In this document: in pieces, positions 8,101 to 15,644 of the stretch
Numbering within the stretch: position 1 is the first letter of the stretch
How the letters are laid out: the number at the start of each line of letters is the position of its first letter
Source: WLMZ01 sp037139095
GTDB taxonomy: Bacteria > Actinomycetota > Acidimicrobiia > Acidimicrobiales > Ilumatobacteraceae
NCBI GenBank assembly: GCA_037139095.1
Contig: JBAXHD010000006.1
Coordinates: forward strand, 1-64,000
Reading direction: 5' to 3'
DNA: 64,000 bases
The notes under the pieces: model-generated
Told to the model about the DNA's origin: nothing
The model's input: the letters and a program-made list of their open reading frames with translations, nothing else
The model's database searches: none
Made by a program: the position numbers and the translations under genes

Positions 8101-8373
8101 AGCGTCACGATCACCGCAGCGACGCCTCAGTACCGAATCAGCAAGGCCGAATGGCGTGCCGCTGGCACAGCAAGCTTCCCTGGCGCCAACATCGTGACCG
8201 TTCGCACGGGCAACGTGGTGGGCTCGGGAACGTTGATTGGCTCGGTGGCCGTCGATGTAACCGGTGCATGGACCTTGCAAGTGGTCAATCCGTCAATCCC
8301 AGTGAACACTGCGATTAACGTGGTTGCTTCACGTGGCGGCAGCGCTACGGCCGCCGTCACAGTCAGGAACTGA
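5185..8373 (+). CDS. Large secreted protein with three IPT/TIG domains and a PKD-like domain
   Basis: The 1062-aa protein is exported: the signal peptide is at about residues 1-33 (LRKAVVTVAVLVTGLPLAAA, cleavage near VHA). Residues 35-600 form a large region of no known family, with scattered Cys pairs (for example C191/C198, C383/C392, C530/C537). Three IPT/TIG immunoglobulin-like domains follow at about 632-712, 716-797 and 806-884 (GxxVTITGTNFTGATAVSF type). A Pro-rich linker (799-805) precedes the third. A PKD/REJ-like domain (885-970, with FAWTQLTGP) and a final beta domain (971-1062) complete it. There is no LPxTG signal or C-terminal membrane helix, so anchoring is unclear. The next gene starts 6 bp later. 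Confidence 0.8.
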   Translation: MITLKNHSFLRKAVVTVAVLVTGLPLAAAPVHAVAVSGSISGEIERITLNAPGDVYAGGQMVVGGQNVIIPRNLLLDLPANRLTLQQLFAQAPAECVTNHETGLAKADRCNHTGAGGIATMSANRVATGDIIVGDALIEKGAELVQGNISYIDYSGGWFMVNGRQGDPTTGTMVRLNDPTSRHTIQSGPGCAAGSSNCSADPRFGLDTDNYTNAFTSGYPLCIPSTVTAGRATTAVITGLLTNAGANATTGAGDQFCPTTNRVSPSGLPLRIAADSRRMAPIMIGDSITVDGNYETVSGVHFLSAFRSSVSYGLQTSTGAGQPDYMFLNEAQIDAPGFQNQRVRGLFIGFATQPTPDVLGWSVHYDPVSNTPHELPLASTKGCEAAGGIGTCVGFGIGLFKIRYDSDFIKQPTSAKLSPCLQLRADPLFANACPDPANMAAEEFAILSPIPHEIHFRTRKKVSDTTNSLKSIDIKGTESTNGQYLFPFGANLGGIAFPEGLEFNLDLANAPFSFEGIPWNLDRRLSPGGCQATGGVCESTPQPLIPFPYSELDPRTLAAGAIAAGGAVPSNRYNDPMFTSAQLSTAQDRILSYIPNDTATVFGGDASVLALPTAAAISQGITPTPALTQPSPALLGFDPNSGQVGTMVHVGGLGLDTATAVTVNGTAAMFSVISATRLDVLVPVGATIGAGSIVVTLPSGDLTSTTQFTVVANPLAPTITGFTPATGDTGSVVTITGTNFTGATAVSFGGITAAASVNPAGTQITTNIPLTATAGSVTISVITPNGTAVSATQLAVTVPPPPPPATAAIASINPVSSSVGSVVTITGTGFLGATQVSFNGTTTPATVVNSTTITATVPAGATTGTVTIISPNGTGAGKAFTVTAVAVPTAVVTTPVSAAQSSLVTLNASASTNASSFAWTQLTGPTVVLAGATTARPSFTMPALFQTLTFRVTVTNQTLTSTATVTVTAIPGSVTITAATPQYRISKAEWRAAGTASFPGANIVTVRTGNVVGSGTLIGSVAVDVTGAWTLQVVNPSIPVNTAINVVASRGGSATAAVTVRN

Positions 8374-8379
8374 GCCGCC

Positions 8380-8859
8380 ATGTCGGATGTCGCAACAGAG
8401 CCATCGAGCACCACGAATTCGGGAGCTCCTTCGGGCAAGTTCACCACGCAAAGCACGAAGGCGAGGGCGGCGATTGGCGTCGCTCTCGCTGTGCTGGTGG
8501 CTGGCGGTGTGATCTTCTACGTTGCTACTTCTGGCACCACTCGTCGCCACCTGCAAGGCACGCTCACCATCACGGTGAAGTCTGCAGCTGGTGATCCGTG
8601 CGCAACGGCCGAGAACTTCCCCGAGTTCCGCGATGGTGGAGTCATCACCGTGCTCGATAAGGGCGGCAGCAAGGTGGCCTCGGGACGTCTCGGCACCGGC
8701 CGGGCCGAGGGCACCTCGTGCGTTCATTCGCTTGAGATCAGCGACCCGCCAGTGCTTGGCGAATACCAAGTTGTCATCGGCTCACGCGACCCGTTCGTGG
8801 TCACCGCCGAATCGCTTGCAGCAGCTGGCGGCAAACTCGATCTTCGCTTCGGGGCGTAA
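8380..8859 (+). CDS. Single-pass membrane protein of unknown function
   Basis: The 159-aa protein has an N-terminal cytoplasmic part of about 30 residues, one membrane helix (about 30-50, AAIGVALAVLVAGGVIFYVA) and a C-terminal extracytoplasmic beta-rich domain of about 105 residues with two Cys (in GDPCATAENF and TSCVHS) that could form a disulfide. Similar actinobacterial proteins of unknown function exist. The gene begins 6 bp after the stop of the 1062-aa secreted protein, so the two are almost certainly co-transcribed; a partner or anchor role is inference. Confidence 0.6.
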   Translation: MSDVATEPSSTTNSGAPSGKFTTQSTKARAAIGVALAVLVAGGVIFYVATSGTTRRHLQGTLTITVKSAAGDPCATAENFPEFRDGGVITVLDKGGSKVASGRLGTGRAEGTSCVHSLEISDPPVLGEYQVVIGSRDPFVVTAESLAAAGGKLDLRFGA

Positions 8860-8932
8860 GCACAGCGCTCACGGCCAAGGTTCGCACCGGCAATGTGCCC
8901 GACGGCGAAACGCCAGGCGCTGCGATCTCTCA

Positions 8933-8950
8933 GCGACGTGTCAGCGTCGC
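8933..8950. terminator. Hairpin at convergent gene ends
   Basis: GCGACG (8933-8938) pairs with CGTCGC (8945-8950) around a 6-base loop. The stop codon of the minus-strand methyltransferase (8941-8943) is in the loop. It is short but fits the pattern seen at other convergent pairs in this window. Confidence 0.45.
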
Positions 8951-9777
8951 CGCATCACGAGCATGAAGTGATCGCCCATGTCACGAAAGAGCGGCCACCT
9001 CGCTGTGGCCGAGTCGAGCGACACCAATCGGGCGAACAACTTGGGAAACCGCGTTTCGACCTTGTCGAGATACGGCGGGGGCACGAACAGCGACAGTGAT
9101 TCGTAGTACTCGACCTGCCACTGATCGGCATCGCCAATCCACTCACGAACAAATTCGCGTGGTGTGAAATAACGAGTCCAGATGGTGTGGCCGTTCATGC
9201 CAACCGGCGTGGACTCGCGCTTGAAACGCACCTTGGCTCGGGTCCAGCGACGCTTACGAACGTAGTGCCCGACTTCCCATGGGCAGTATCGGCCAATCAC
9301 GGTGAACACCGCGTAGCCGCCCGGACGAGTGACTGCAGCAAGCGACGATGCCGTATGTCCAAGGTCGGGAACGCAGTTGAGCGGGCCAAAGTTTGAGTAC
9401 GAAAGATCGACCGAGTGAGGAGCCACGTTGAACTCAGACTCGAGGCGATCGAACTCTTGAGCACCGCAGCGCAGTGCCGTGATCTGACCAGGCTCACAGT
9501 TGACCCGAGCGCCAGCGCGCTCGACCATCTCGGGCGACCAGTCGGTAGCGAAGACATGGTGACCGAGCTGCGCGAAATGTTGCGCATCGATACCTGTGCC
9601 GCATCCGACATCGATGAGCGTTGAAGGGCCTTTGAGCAGACCGTCGATGCGCTGCCACACGATGTCGCGCATGCGTTGGATGAGCGGGTTGTTGCCCAGC
9701 GGGCCGTCGTAGGTGGGCGCCACGCTGTCGAAGGCGGCAGCCGTTTCGGCCAACTGTTCGGGGAGCGAAAGGGTCAT
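8941..9777 (-). CDS. Class I SAM-dependent methyltransferase
   Basis: The 278-aa protein starts at ATG 9777, which overlaps the stop of the upstream radical SAM gene (ATGA); the frame upstream of this ATG is antisense noise. Motif I, LIDVGCGTGID (about 54-64), and the downstream acidic strand ATDWSPEM are typical of Rossmann-fold methyltransferases. The C-terminal part (WTRYFTPREFVREWIG...) resembles small-molecule methyltransferases. Its coupling to the radical SAM enzyme and the glycosyltransferase upstream suggests that it modifies the same glycan or metabolite. The acceptor is unknown. Confidence 0.8.
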   Translation of the reverse strand: MTLSLPEQLAETAAAFDSVAPTYDGPLGNNPLIQRMRDIVWQRIDGLLKGPSTLIDVGCGTGIDAQHFAQLGHHVFATDWSPEMVERAGARVNCEPGQITALRCGAQEFDRLESEFNVAPHSVDLSYSNFGPLNCVPDLGHTASSLAAVTRPGGYAVFTVIGRYCPWEVGHYVRKRRWTRAKVRFKRESTPVGMNGHTIWTRYFTPREFVREWIGDADQWQVEYYESLSLFVPPPYLDKVETRFPKLFARLVSLDSATARWPLFRDMGDHFMLVMRRR

Positions 9778-11309
9778 GCGTGATTGCCGTTGAGTATGAC
9801 TTCGACCGGTGCAGCGGCGACCGAGGTTGTCTCGGCCGCAACTGGAATGCGCAAGCGAGTTGGATTCGGATTGCGCTCGCCGGGCTCGCGTTCGCGCAGC
9901 GCCGCCCACGCCGCAGCGACGCGCTCGCGGTGCTCATCGAGAGCGAGCTCGCTGAGCTGCGGGTGAGGTGCTCTGCTGAGGCCAGCCTCGCGACGGCGAA
10001 GGTCGAGGTCGTCGTGAAGGCAGTGATGAAGCGAGCGATAAAAGGCCGTGGAGTAGGTGCCCGCGAAGATCATGGCGAGGTCGCCAGAGTCTTGCCAGTT
10101 GGCGTGATCGGTGAGATCAGATTTGACCATCTCGTAAAACTTGGTGCCGGGCAACGGGTAGCTCACGCTGACCCCAATGTCGTCGGGTAACAGTTCGGCC
10201 ACGAGATCGATGGTGGTCAGGATGTCTTCCCATGTCTCGCCCGGGTAGCCAAACTGGATGAAGAAGCAGGCGCGAACGCCGTGTTCGCCGAGGCGACGGC
10301 GAGCCTGACGAATTTCATCGACGGTGATTTCTTTGTCCATCGCATCGAGCACGCGCTGGCTGCCGCTTTCGGCGCCGAGCCACACCTCTTTACACTTCGA
10401 ACGGGCCAACGCATCGACAGCAACATCGTTCATCAGATCGCAGCGCGACTGAATGGTGAACGGCACTGCTCCACCCGTGGATTCGATGTGATCGGCAAAT
10501 TCGGCGAGCCAGTCGCTGCGCAGTCCAAAGATGTCGTCGGCGAACCACACGTGATCGGGCGCATGTTGAAACTTGAGCTGGGTCATCTCGTCGGCGACGG
10601 CCACGGGGCTACGCATCGAGTAGCGCTGACCCCAGATTGGCTTGGCGCACCAGTTACACGAATACGGGCAACCGCGCGTAGACACCATGTTGAGTGAGAA
10701 CTCGCCATGATGCGAGAGCCATGCATCGCGGTAGGCGCCGATGTCGATGAGATCTCGGGCTGGCAAGCCGAACACATCGGGATGCCGTTCGATCGCTCGG
10801 TGACCCGTGTTGGCGATCTCGCCATCGACCAAGATTGCCGAACCAGCCACCTGGTCTACTGCCATCGAACGCCCGAGCCAGCGATCGACGATCTCGGCTA
10901 CGGCATGTTCGCCTTCGCCAAGCAAACACACCTCGGCGCCGGCCTCGAGATACACCTCGGGGTGGTCGGTGACATCGGCACCTGACATCGCAACTTTGCA
11001 TCCCCTCGCGATCGCCATGCCCAACATGGTGATGGCGGCCTCGCGCATGCGGGCCAAACACATCTTCGACAAGAAGTTGAAGTTGTCTTCGAACAACACC
11101 ACCACGCGCGGTTGATGTTCTTCGAGAGCTGCCTCAAAATCGGCTTCGTCTGCGGCGAGCATTGCGTCGAATACCGCCACGTTGTAACCCCGCTCACGAA
11201 GCACCGACGCTGCATACAGCGTGGCCAACGGCGGATACGGCCGCATCTTTGCCTTCTGTTTCGCGTCGAGATTGAGGTAGTACGAATGGGCCAGCAACAC
11301 GTCGCGCAT
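9774..11309 (-). CDS. B12-binding-domain radical SAM protein
   Basis: The N-terminal ~150 residues form a cobalamin-binding-like Rossmann domain (PPLATLYAASVLRERGYNVAVFDA, VVVLFEDNFNFLSKM). The radical SAM core follows, with the cluster motif CPYSCNWC (CxxxCxxC, about residue 214 from this start). GAESGSQRVLDAM and FFIQFGYPGE are typical of the core's later strands. Such enzymes methylate unactivated carbons or rearrange substrates. Starts at GTG 11330 and ATG 11321 are also possible; ATG 11309 is chosen because the conserved MRDVLLAHSYY region begins there. The gene lies downstream of a GT4 gene and is coupled to a methyltransferase. Confidence 0.8.
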   Translation of the reverse strand: MRDVLLAHSYYLNLDAKQKAKMRPYPPLATLYAASVLRERGYNVAVFDAMLAADEADFEAALEEHQPRVVVLFEDNFNFLSKMCLARMREAAITMLGMAIARGCKVAMSGADVTDHPEVYLEAGAEVCLLGEGEHAVAEIVDRWLGRSMAVDQVAGSAILVDGEIANTGHRAIERHPDVFGLPARDLIDIGAYRDAWLSHHGEFSLNMVSTRGCPYSCNWCAKPIWGQRYSMRSPVAVADEMTQLKFQHAPDHVWFADDIFGLRSDWLAEFADHIESTGGAVPFTIQSRCDLMNDVAVDALARSKCKEVWLGAESGSQRVLDAMDKEITVDEIRQARRRLGEHGVRACFFIQFGYPGETWEDILTTIDLVAELLPDDIGVSVSYPLPGTKFYEMVKSDLTDHANWQDSGDLAMIFAGTYSTAFYRSLHHCLHDDLDLRRREAGLSRAPHPQLSELALDEHRERVAAAWAALREREPGERNPNPTRLRIPVAAETTSVAAAPVEVILNGNHA

Positions 11310-11336
11310 AGCGGGCGACATTAGCCGCACAGGGCC

Positions 11337-12422
11337 CTAACCGCGTGAGTAGACAACAGATTCATAGCACCGAGCCAACTGCCCCGCCACCGCCCGCCAC
11401 GTGAGAGTTTCGTTCGCATGCTTGACAACGAGTTCGCTACTCATTCGCGAGGCAGCCCCGATGAGTTGCGCTGCTGCGGGGGCATCGCCGGGTGCGAACG
11501 TGCCGATCAAGTCGCCCACGATGGCTCGGTGCGATGGGATGCCGGTGGCCACCGGAACGCAGCCGTCGGTAATCGCCTCGATCAGCGCGTAACCAGACCC
11601 TTCGCGCCAACTGGTGGACAGCGCAATGTCGGCTGCCTGATACCAATGGTGCATCTCGCTGGCGCTGACCGGATCATGAATGTGCACACGCGTGCCGACA
11701 TCTCCAAGCGCTGCGATAGCGGCGCGCACTTGCGGCTCAAGTGTTCGGTCGGTGGCCAGTAGGTGAAGATGCGCATCGCGAAGCTCGCTCGTAGCGGCTT
11801 GGGCGAACGCATCTACGGCGGTGAGTGGATCCTTCGACTCGATCAGTCGGCCCACCCACAACACAGCGGGACTGCCCGCAAGGTTGACCGGAGCCGACGA
11901 ACTGGTGCGGCCAGTAGGCAACGTGTTGGCGGCCTCGAGCACCTCGAAGCACGATGCCGTGTTATGAATCATGCCGCAATCAATGAACGGCTGGGCCTGC
12001 CCGAACAATGCGCCGGTGAAGAGATAGCCATCTACTGAGCGACGCACCGCGCGATGTGCCAGCACAGTGCGCCGACGGCCGGGGGTCTCTCCATGATGTT
12101 GCAGCACAATCGCCGACTTTCGACGTAGCGCCCGACCCAGCCGAAGGTTCAGCCGGGTGAATCCGAACCCGTGCACGTGCACTACATCGGGGCCCCACTG
12201 CGCAACCTCACGAACCAGTGCAGCATCGGTGCTCATAAAGCGGTATGTCACACCATCCCGCTCAACAGTGGCCGCGCTCAGCGTGGTGCGGCACGCAACC
12301 ATCACGTGGAGACCTGCGTGCTCGCGCAACGCTTTCGCTTGCTGCACCACCGACGGCCAACCGTCGAGCGTTTGCTCAGGATCGGCGTTGGTCGCTGGAG
12401 GCATCACGATCGCGACGCGCAT
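11337..12422 (-). CDS. GT4-family glycosyltransferase
   Basis: The 361-aa protein starts at ATG 12422, two bases after the stop of the upstream nucleotidyltransferase gene; the longer frame upstream is noise. The GT-B fold is shown by the N-terminal RVAIVMPP strand, DVVHVHGFGF and the donor-domain motifs LWVGRLIESKDPLTAVDAF and WREGSGYALIEAITDGCVPV (the E-x7-E region of GT4). It is probably cytosolic or peripheral to the membrane and transfers sugar from a nucleotide donor. The operon order is nucleotidyltransferase, GT4, radical SAM, methyltransferase. Confidence 0.85.
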   Translation of the reverse strand: MRVAIVMPPATNADPEQTLDGWPSVVQQAKALREHAGLHVMVACRTTLSAATVERDGVTYRFMSTDAALVREVAQWGPDVVHVHGFGFTRLNLRLGRALRRKSAIVLQHHGETPGRRRTVLAHRAVRRSVDGYLFTGALFGQAQPFIDCGMIHNTASCFEVLEAANTLPTGRTSSSAPVNLAGSPAVLWVGRLIESKDPLTAVDAFAQAATSELRDAHLHLLATDRTLEPQVRAAIAALGDVGTRVHIHDPVSASEMHHWYQAADIALSTSWREGSGYALIEAITDGCVPVATGIPSHRAIVGDLIGTFAPGDAPAAAQLIGAASRMSSELVVKHANETLTWRAVAGQLARCYESVVYSRG

Positions 12423-12424
12423 AG

Positions 12425-13261
12425 TCACCGTCGTCCGAACAGACGACGCGCCGCCGCCCCGACGCTTCGCGAGCCACGAGGCCAGACCATTTGATCCACT
12501 ACCGCAACGCGTTCGCGCATCGACTGCGTGAAGGCCTGACGCCACCGAAACGACGTGCGGGCATTGGGGTCGCGCAGCACCTCTGCTGGCGATGTGGCTG
12601 CAAGCAGATGACGCGCAGCGCGTGGCAGACGAGCGATCTCGCGCGACACCACCGCGCCCGGTAACAGCCCAGGCATCAACTGCTGCACCAACCACAAGCC
12701 CGGTGCGGTGAGGCGCGGATCGGTAAGCGCCATGAGCTGGCTAGCGCGCTGCCAATCGATGGGTCGCCGCGCGCACCACCACACATCGACCACGTTCACG
12801 GATCGAACCTCGGCGCGCACCACGGTTGAGGCGAGATGACCCAACACATGAACGGTGAGCGCTTCGTGATCGAACGGCATCGACTCAACAGCGAATCCGC
12901 GCACGGTGTAGCCGTGCAAGAACTCGACCCACCCAGGATGCACCTCGACGCGACCGTTGTGATCGGCCGACTCGCCGTCGGTACGACCCACGCCCCCATC
13001 GCCCCACGAAAGAAACGTGTCTTCGTAATCGGTTGAGTCGATGGCTCGAAGTCCGCCAGCGATGAGCGCAGCGGCGGCCTGCGATCGCTGATCGGCAGGC
13101 ACAATCAGGTCGATGTCAGCCATGGGCCGTGTGCCCTCAATGCCCCACACCCCCTGCAGCAGCGATGCGCCCTTCACAGCTACTGCTGGCACCGCGTGCT
13201 GCTTCAGTGCTGACATCACGGTGGGCAGCAACTCGGTGAACCGTCGCACGCGTTGAGCCAC
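12425..13261 (-). CDS. NTP_transf_5-type nucleotidyltransferase family protein (start unresolved)
   Basis: From GTG 13261 this is 278 aa. AVKGASLLQGVW followed by GTRPMADIDLIVP is the signature of the NTP_transf_5 group: a KGxxL helix, then a R-P-x-x-D-I-D-L catalytic segment with the two Asp. Members often lie in polysaccharide or peptide-tailoring clusters, and their biochemical role is unclear. The coding frame clearly continues about 70 codons upstream of this GTG (see 13262-13483) but has no ATG, GTG or TTG there. The start is therefore uncertain, or the gene carries a frameshift. It heads the minus-strand operon. Confidence 0.7.
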   Translation of the reverse strand: MAQRVRRFTELLPTVMSALKQHAVPAVAVKGASLLQGVWGIEGTRPMADIDLIVPADQRSQAAAALIAGGLRAIDSTDYEDTFLSWGDGGVGRTDGESADHNGRVEVHPGWVEFLHGYTVRGFAVESMPFDHEALTVHVLGHLASTVVRAEVRSVNVVDVWWCARRPIDWQRASQLMALTDPRLTAPGLWLVQQLMPGLLPGAVVSREIARLPRAARHLLAATSPAEVLRDPNARTSFRWRQAFTQSMRERVAVVDQMVWPRGSRSVGAAARRLFGRR

Positions 13262-13483
13262 CTGCTCACGTTGCTCTGCGACGAATGCAACGACATCGGG
13301 CGAGGCGTCTGCGAACAGGTCGAGCGAGCCCGCGAGCGCAGTCAGGCCCGTGGCAAGTCCGGTGAGTTGTACATGCTCAAGCGGCCACGGCTCGAGCCGC
13401 GTCGTTTCGCCCTCGAGTCGGGCGAGAACGGCCTGCAGTAACTCAAGTTGTCGGCGGCGAAGGTCACTTGCGATGGGCGAACA
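13262..13483 (-). other. Coding-like upstream extension of the nucleotidyltransferase without a canonical start
   Basis: In the same frame as 12425-13261 this stretch is open and reads like a normal helical N-terminus (SDLRRRQLELLQAVLARLEG, then PWPLEHVQLTGLATGLTALA), until a TAG at 13484-13486. No in-frame ATG, GTG or TTG occurs. A GTG preceded by GAGGTGA lies near 13484 but in the +1 frame and meets TGA after six codons. This fits a one-base frameshift (real or a sequence error) or initiation at ATC or CTG. Confidence 0.55.
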
Positions 13484-13505
13484 CTAGTCACCTCACGGGT
13501 CGGAC

Positions 13506-14720
13506 GTGTCGGCTCTGCCAGACTGTGGCGTGCGCGTTGTGATGGTGGTGCCGGGAGGCGTTGATCAACCCGGATCCGATCGGGTGATTCCCTTCATCCA
13601 CGATCTCATCAAACGACTCGCTGCCCACAACACCGTCACCATCATCGCCATTGGCCACAATCCCGAGCCGGGTGAGTGGACCTTGTATGGCTGCGAGGTG
13701 TTCAACGTTCCCATCGGCAATCACAGCCGCACCGACGTAGTGCGAGCGATACGTGCAGCAGTGCGCATTGCGGGTCGCGGTGGTCGGGCAAACAGGCCCG
13801 ACGTGGTGCACGGATTGTGGGCCGGAGTTACCGGCCTCGCTGCCGCAGTGATCGGTCGCCGCTTTCGGGTGCCGTCGATGGTCACGCTATGCGGCGGCGA
13901 ACTCGCCGCAATCCCTGCGATCAACTACGGAGGCGGACTCACGCGCGGCGGCCGGATGTTGGCGCGTACTGCGTTGCGCCTGCCCACCGCCACCACGGCC
14001 GCCACCGACTGGATGCGCGCACATGCTGTCGCTGTGGGTGCTCGAATTGACGAACTCATCCCCCTCGGCGCAGACCGGGAGCGATATCGCATTGCGGATG
14101 CAGCAGACGCAAACCCACCAGTCGCAGACGCGCACATGGTTCAGGTAGCCAGCCTCAACGCGGTCAAGGATCAATACCTAGCACTGCACGCTTTCGCGTT
14201 GGTGCTTGCAGGCCGCCCCGATGCCACGCTCACGTTGGCTGGGGTCGACACGATGCATGGCAAGCATGCCGCGCTCGCACAGTCGTTGGGCATTGCTCAC
14301 GCGGTCCGATTCGCTGGCTTCGTGCAGCCCGACGAGCTGTGCGCTCTGTATCAATCAGCAGCAATTCACCTCAACACGTCTTGGCATGATGCAGGCCCGC
14401 TAGCGGTTGTCGAGGCCGCCCTATGCGGAGTCCCGACAGTGGGCACTCGCGTTGGGCACGTGTCAGATTTAGCGTCGCTGCCTGAGCCCGCCGCAGTTGC
14501 AGTAGCGCACGAGGCCGAAGCGGTGGCTGCGGGCGTGTTGCGTCTGTTGAACGACCCAACCGAACGTGCCACCATCGCCCACCGAGCACACGCATGGGCA
14601 TCGCTTCATGATGCCGACGCAACGGCTACAGCGTTTGAAGCGCTCTACCGCAAGCTTGCAGCGAGATCGTCGAGGGCCTCGGCTGCGGCTAACGGCGAAA
14701 GCCCGCGTCGCAACACATAG
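13506..14720 (+). CDS. GT4-family glycosyltransferase
   Basis: The 404-aa GT-B enzyme starts at GTG 13506. The acceptor-domain start RVVMVVPGGVDQPGSDRV, the central PDVVHGLWAGVTGLAAAV and the donor-domain VASLNAVKDQYLALHAF and NTSWHDAGPLAVVEAALCGVP all fit GT4. It is divergent from the nucleotidyltransferase operon. Its last 76 bases overlap the 3' end of the convergent HPr-kinase-like gene; both reading frames look genuine there. It probably works on the same glycan as the GT4 at 11337-12422, but donor and acceptor are unknown. Confidence 0.82.
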   Translation: MSALPDCGVRVVMVVPGGVDQPGSDRVIPFIHDLIKRLAAHNTVTIIAIGHNPEPGEWTLYGCEVFNVPIGNHSRTDVVRAIRAAVRIAGRGGRANRPDVVHGLWAGVTGLAAAVIGRRFRVPSMVTLCGGELAAIPAINYGGGLTRGGRMLARTALRLPTATTAATDWMRAHAVAVGARIDELIPLGADRERYRIADAADANPPVADAHMVQVASLNAVKDQYLALHAFALVLAGRPDATLTLAGVDTMHGKHAALAQSLGIAHAVRFAGFVQPDELCALYQSAAIHLNTSWHDAGPLAVVEAALCGVPTVGTRVGHVSDLASLPEPAAVAVAHEAEAVAAGVLRLLNDPTERATIAHRAHAWASLHDADATATAFEALYRKLAARSSRASAAANGESPRRNT

Positions 14721-15565
14721 GTGGGTCGGTCTAACAATCCGTCGGCCCATTTCGAGGAGATGTGCTCGCGTTCAGTAGGCAGCGATGCCGCCCAGAACCG
14801 CTCGGCCGCTTCGTCCTGGCTGACCGGCGCGAGCGAGAACTCAGGGTCGGGATCCAGCAACACAACGGCGTGCACTTCTTGCAGCGCCACCTGCTGCGAA
14901 TCGGGCGGATAGATCGCAATCTTGCAACCCTCTTCAGAGGTGTGCGGCACCGGCTCAATGTCGCGTATCTCATCAAAACGAGCCGCCGCGTCTTGGGTCA
15001 TCAGCATTCGCCATGGGTAGCCAGCGAAGACACCGGCCGGCTGTTGAACCGCGGCGTACAGCCAGTCGTCGCTGGTGATGCCCATACCGCGGCGCAAACA
15101 TGAATATGTGAGCGTGCTCTTGCCTGCTCCCGAGGGACCGCGCAGCATCAGCCCGACTCCGTTGCGCGAGACCAACGCGCTGTGTACTGCCACAAGTCGC
15201 TCGTGATGAACGTGCATCGCGGTGAAGGCCGACTCGACGAACAATCTCACGGCGTCGTCGAGAGGCAACAGCGAAGTCGCCAGCGAGATCTCACCGATGC
15301 CCGTAGCAAAGTTCACGACGGCATGAGATGTGCCGCAACGAACCGTGAGTTGCTCATTGGTGATGTCGGCGGATACCGCCGGCCACCCCGGATCGCCGGC
15401 GCCGGCATTGTGCGTGCTCACGTTGAGATGCAACGAACCACCGATAGCGAGGCCATCGGGATAACGACCCAGGCCGCGCTGAACGGCCGCAATCACTTGA
15501 TCCGATTGGGTTTGCACAGCAAGCTCGCTACCGAACGGGCGAATGCGAAGGATCGGCAAAGACAT
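14645..15565 (-). CDS. HPr-kinase-like (HprK/P-fold) protein
   Basis: The 306-aa protein starts at ATG 15565; TTG 15583 is less likely. Walker A is LRGPSGAGKS (about 141-150), followed by ITSDDWLY, in the position of the conserved acidic residues after the P-loop in HprK. It lacks the length and N-terminal domain of true Gram-positive HPr kinase. Homologues occur beside NTP_transf_5 proteins in polysaccharide and lasso-peptide clusters, where some phosphorylate the product. No HPr or precursor-peptide gene is visible. The 3' end overlaps the GT4 gene by 76 bases. Confidence 0.72.
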   Translation of the reverse strand: MSLPILRIRPFGSELAVQTQSDQVIAAVQRGLGRYPDGLAIGGSLHLNVSTHNAGAGDPGWPAVSADITNEQLTVRCGTSHAVVNFATGIGEISLATSLLPLDDAVRLFVESAFTAMHVHHERLVAVHSALVSRNGVGLMLRGPSGAGKSTLTYSCLRRGMGITSDDWLYAAVQQPAGVFAGYPWRMLMTQDAAARFDEIRDIEPVPHTSEEGCKIAIYPPDSQQVALQEVHAVVLLDPDPEFSLAPVSQDEAAERFWAASLPTEREHISSKWADGLLDRPTYVLRRGLSPLAAAEALDDLAASLR

Positions 15566-15644
15566 CGCCCGAACGGTACCCAACTCTTTGCACTCTCATG
15601 CGACCAAGCGAGACACCTATCATCACGAACAGCGAAAGGAAGTC

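Noticed and set aside
7258..8280. Minus-strand open frame of 340 codons opposite the 1062-aa protein, plus one at 4933-5733
   Set aside because: Arg/Gly/His-rich composition and no motifs; the plus frame has a signal peptide and IPT domains.
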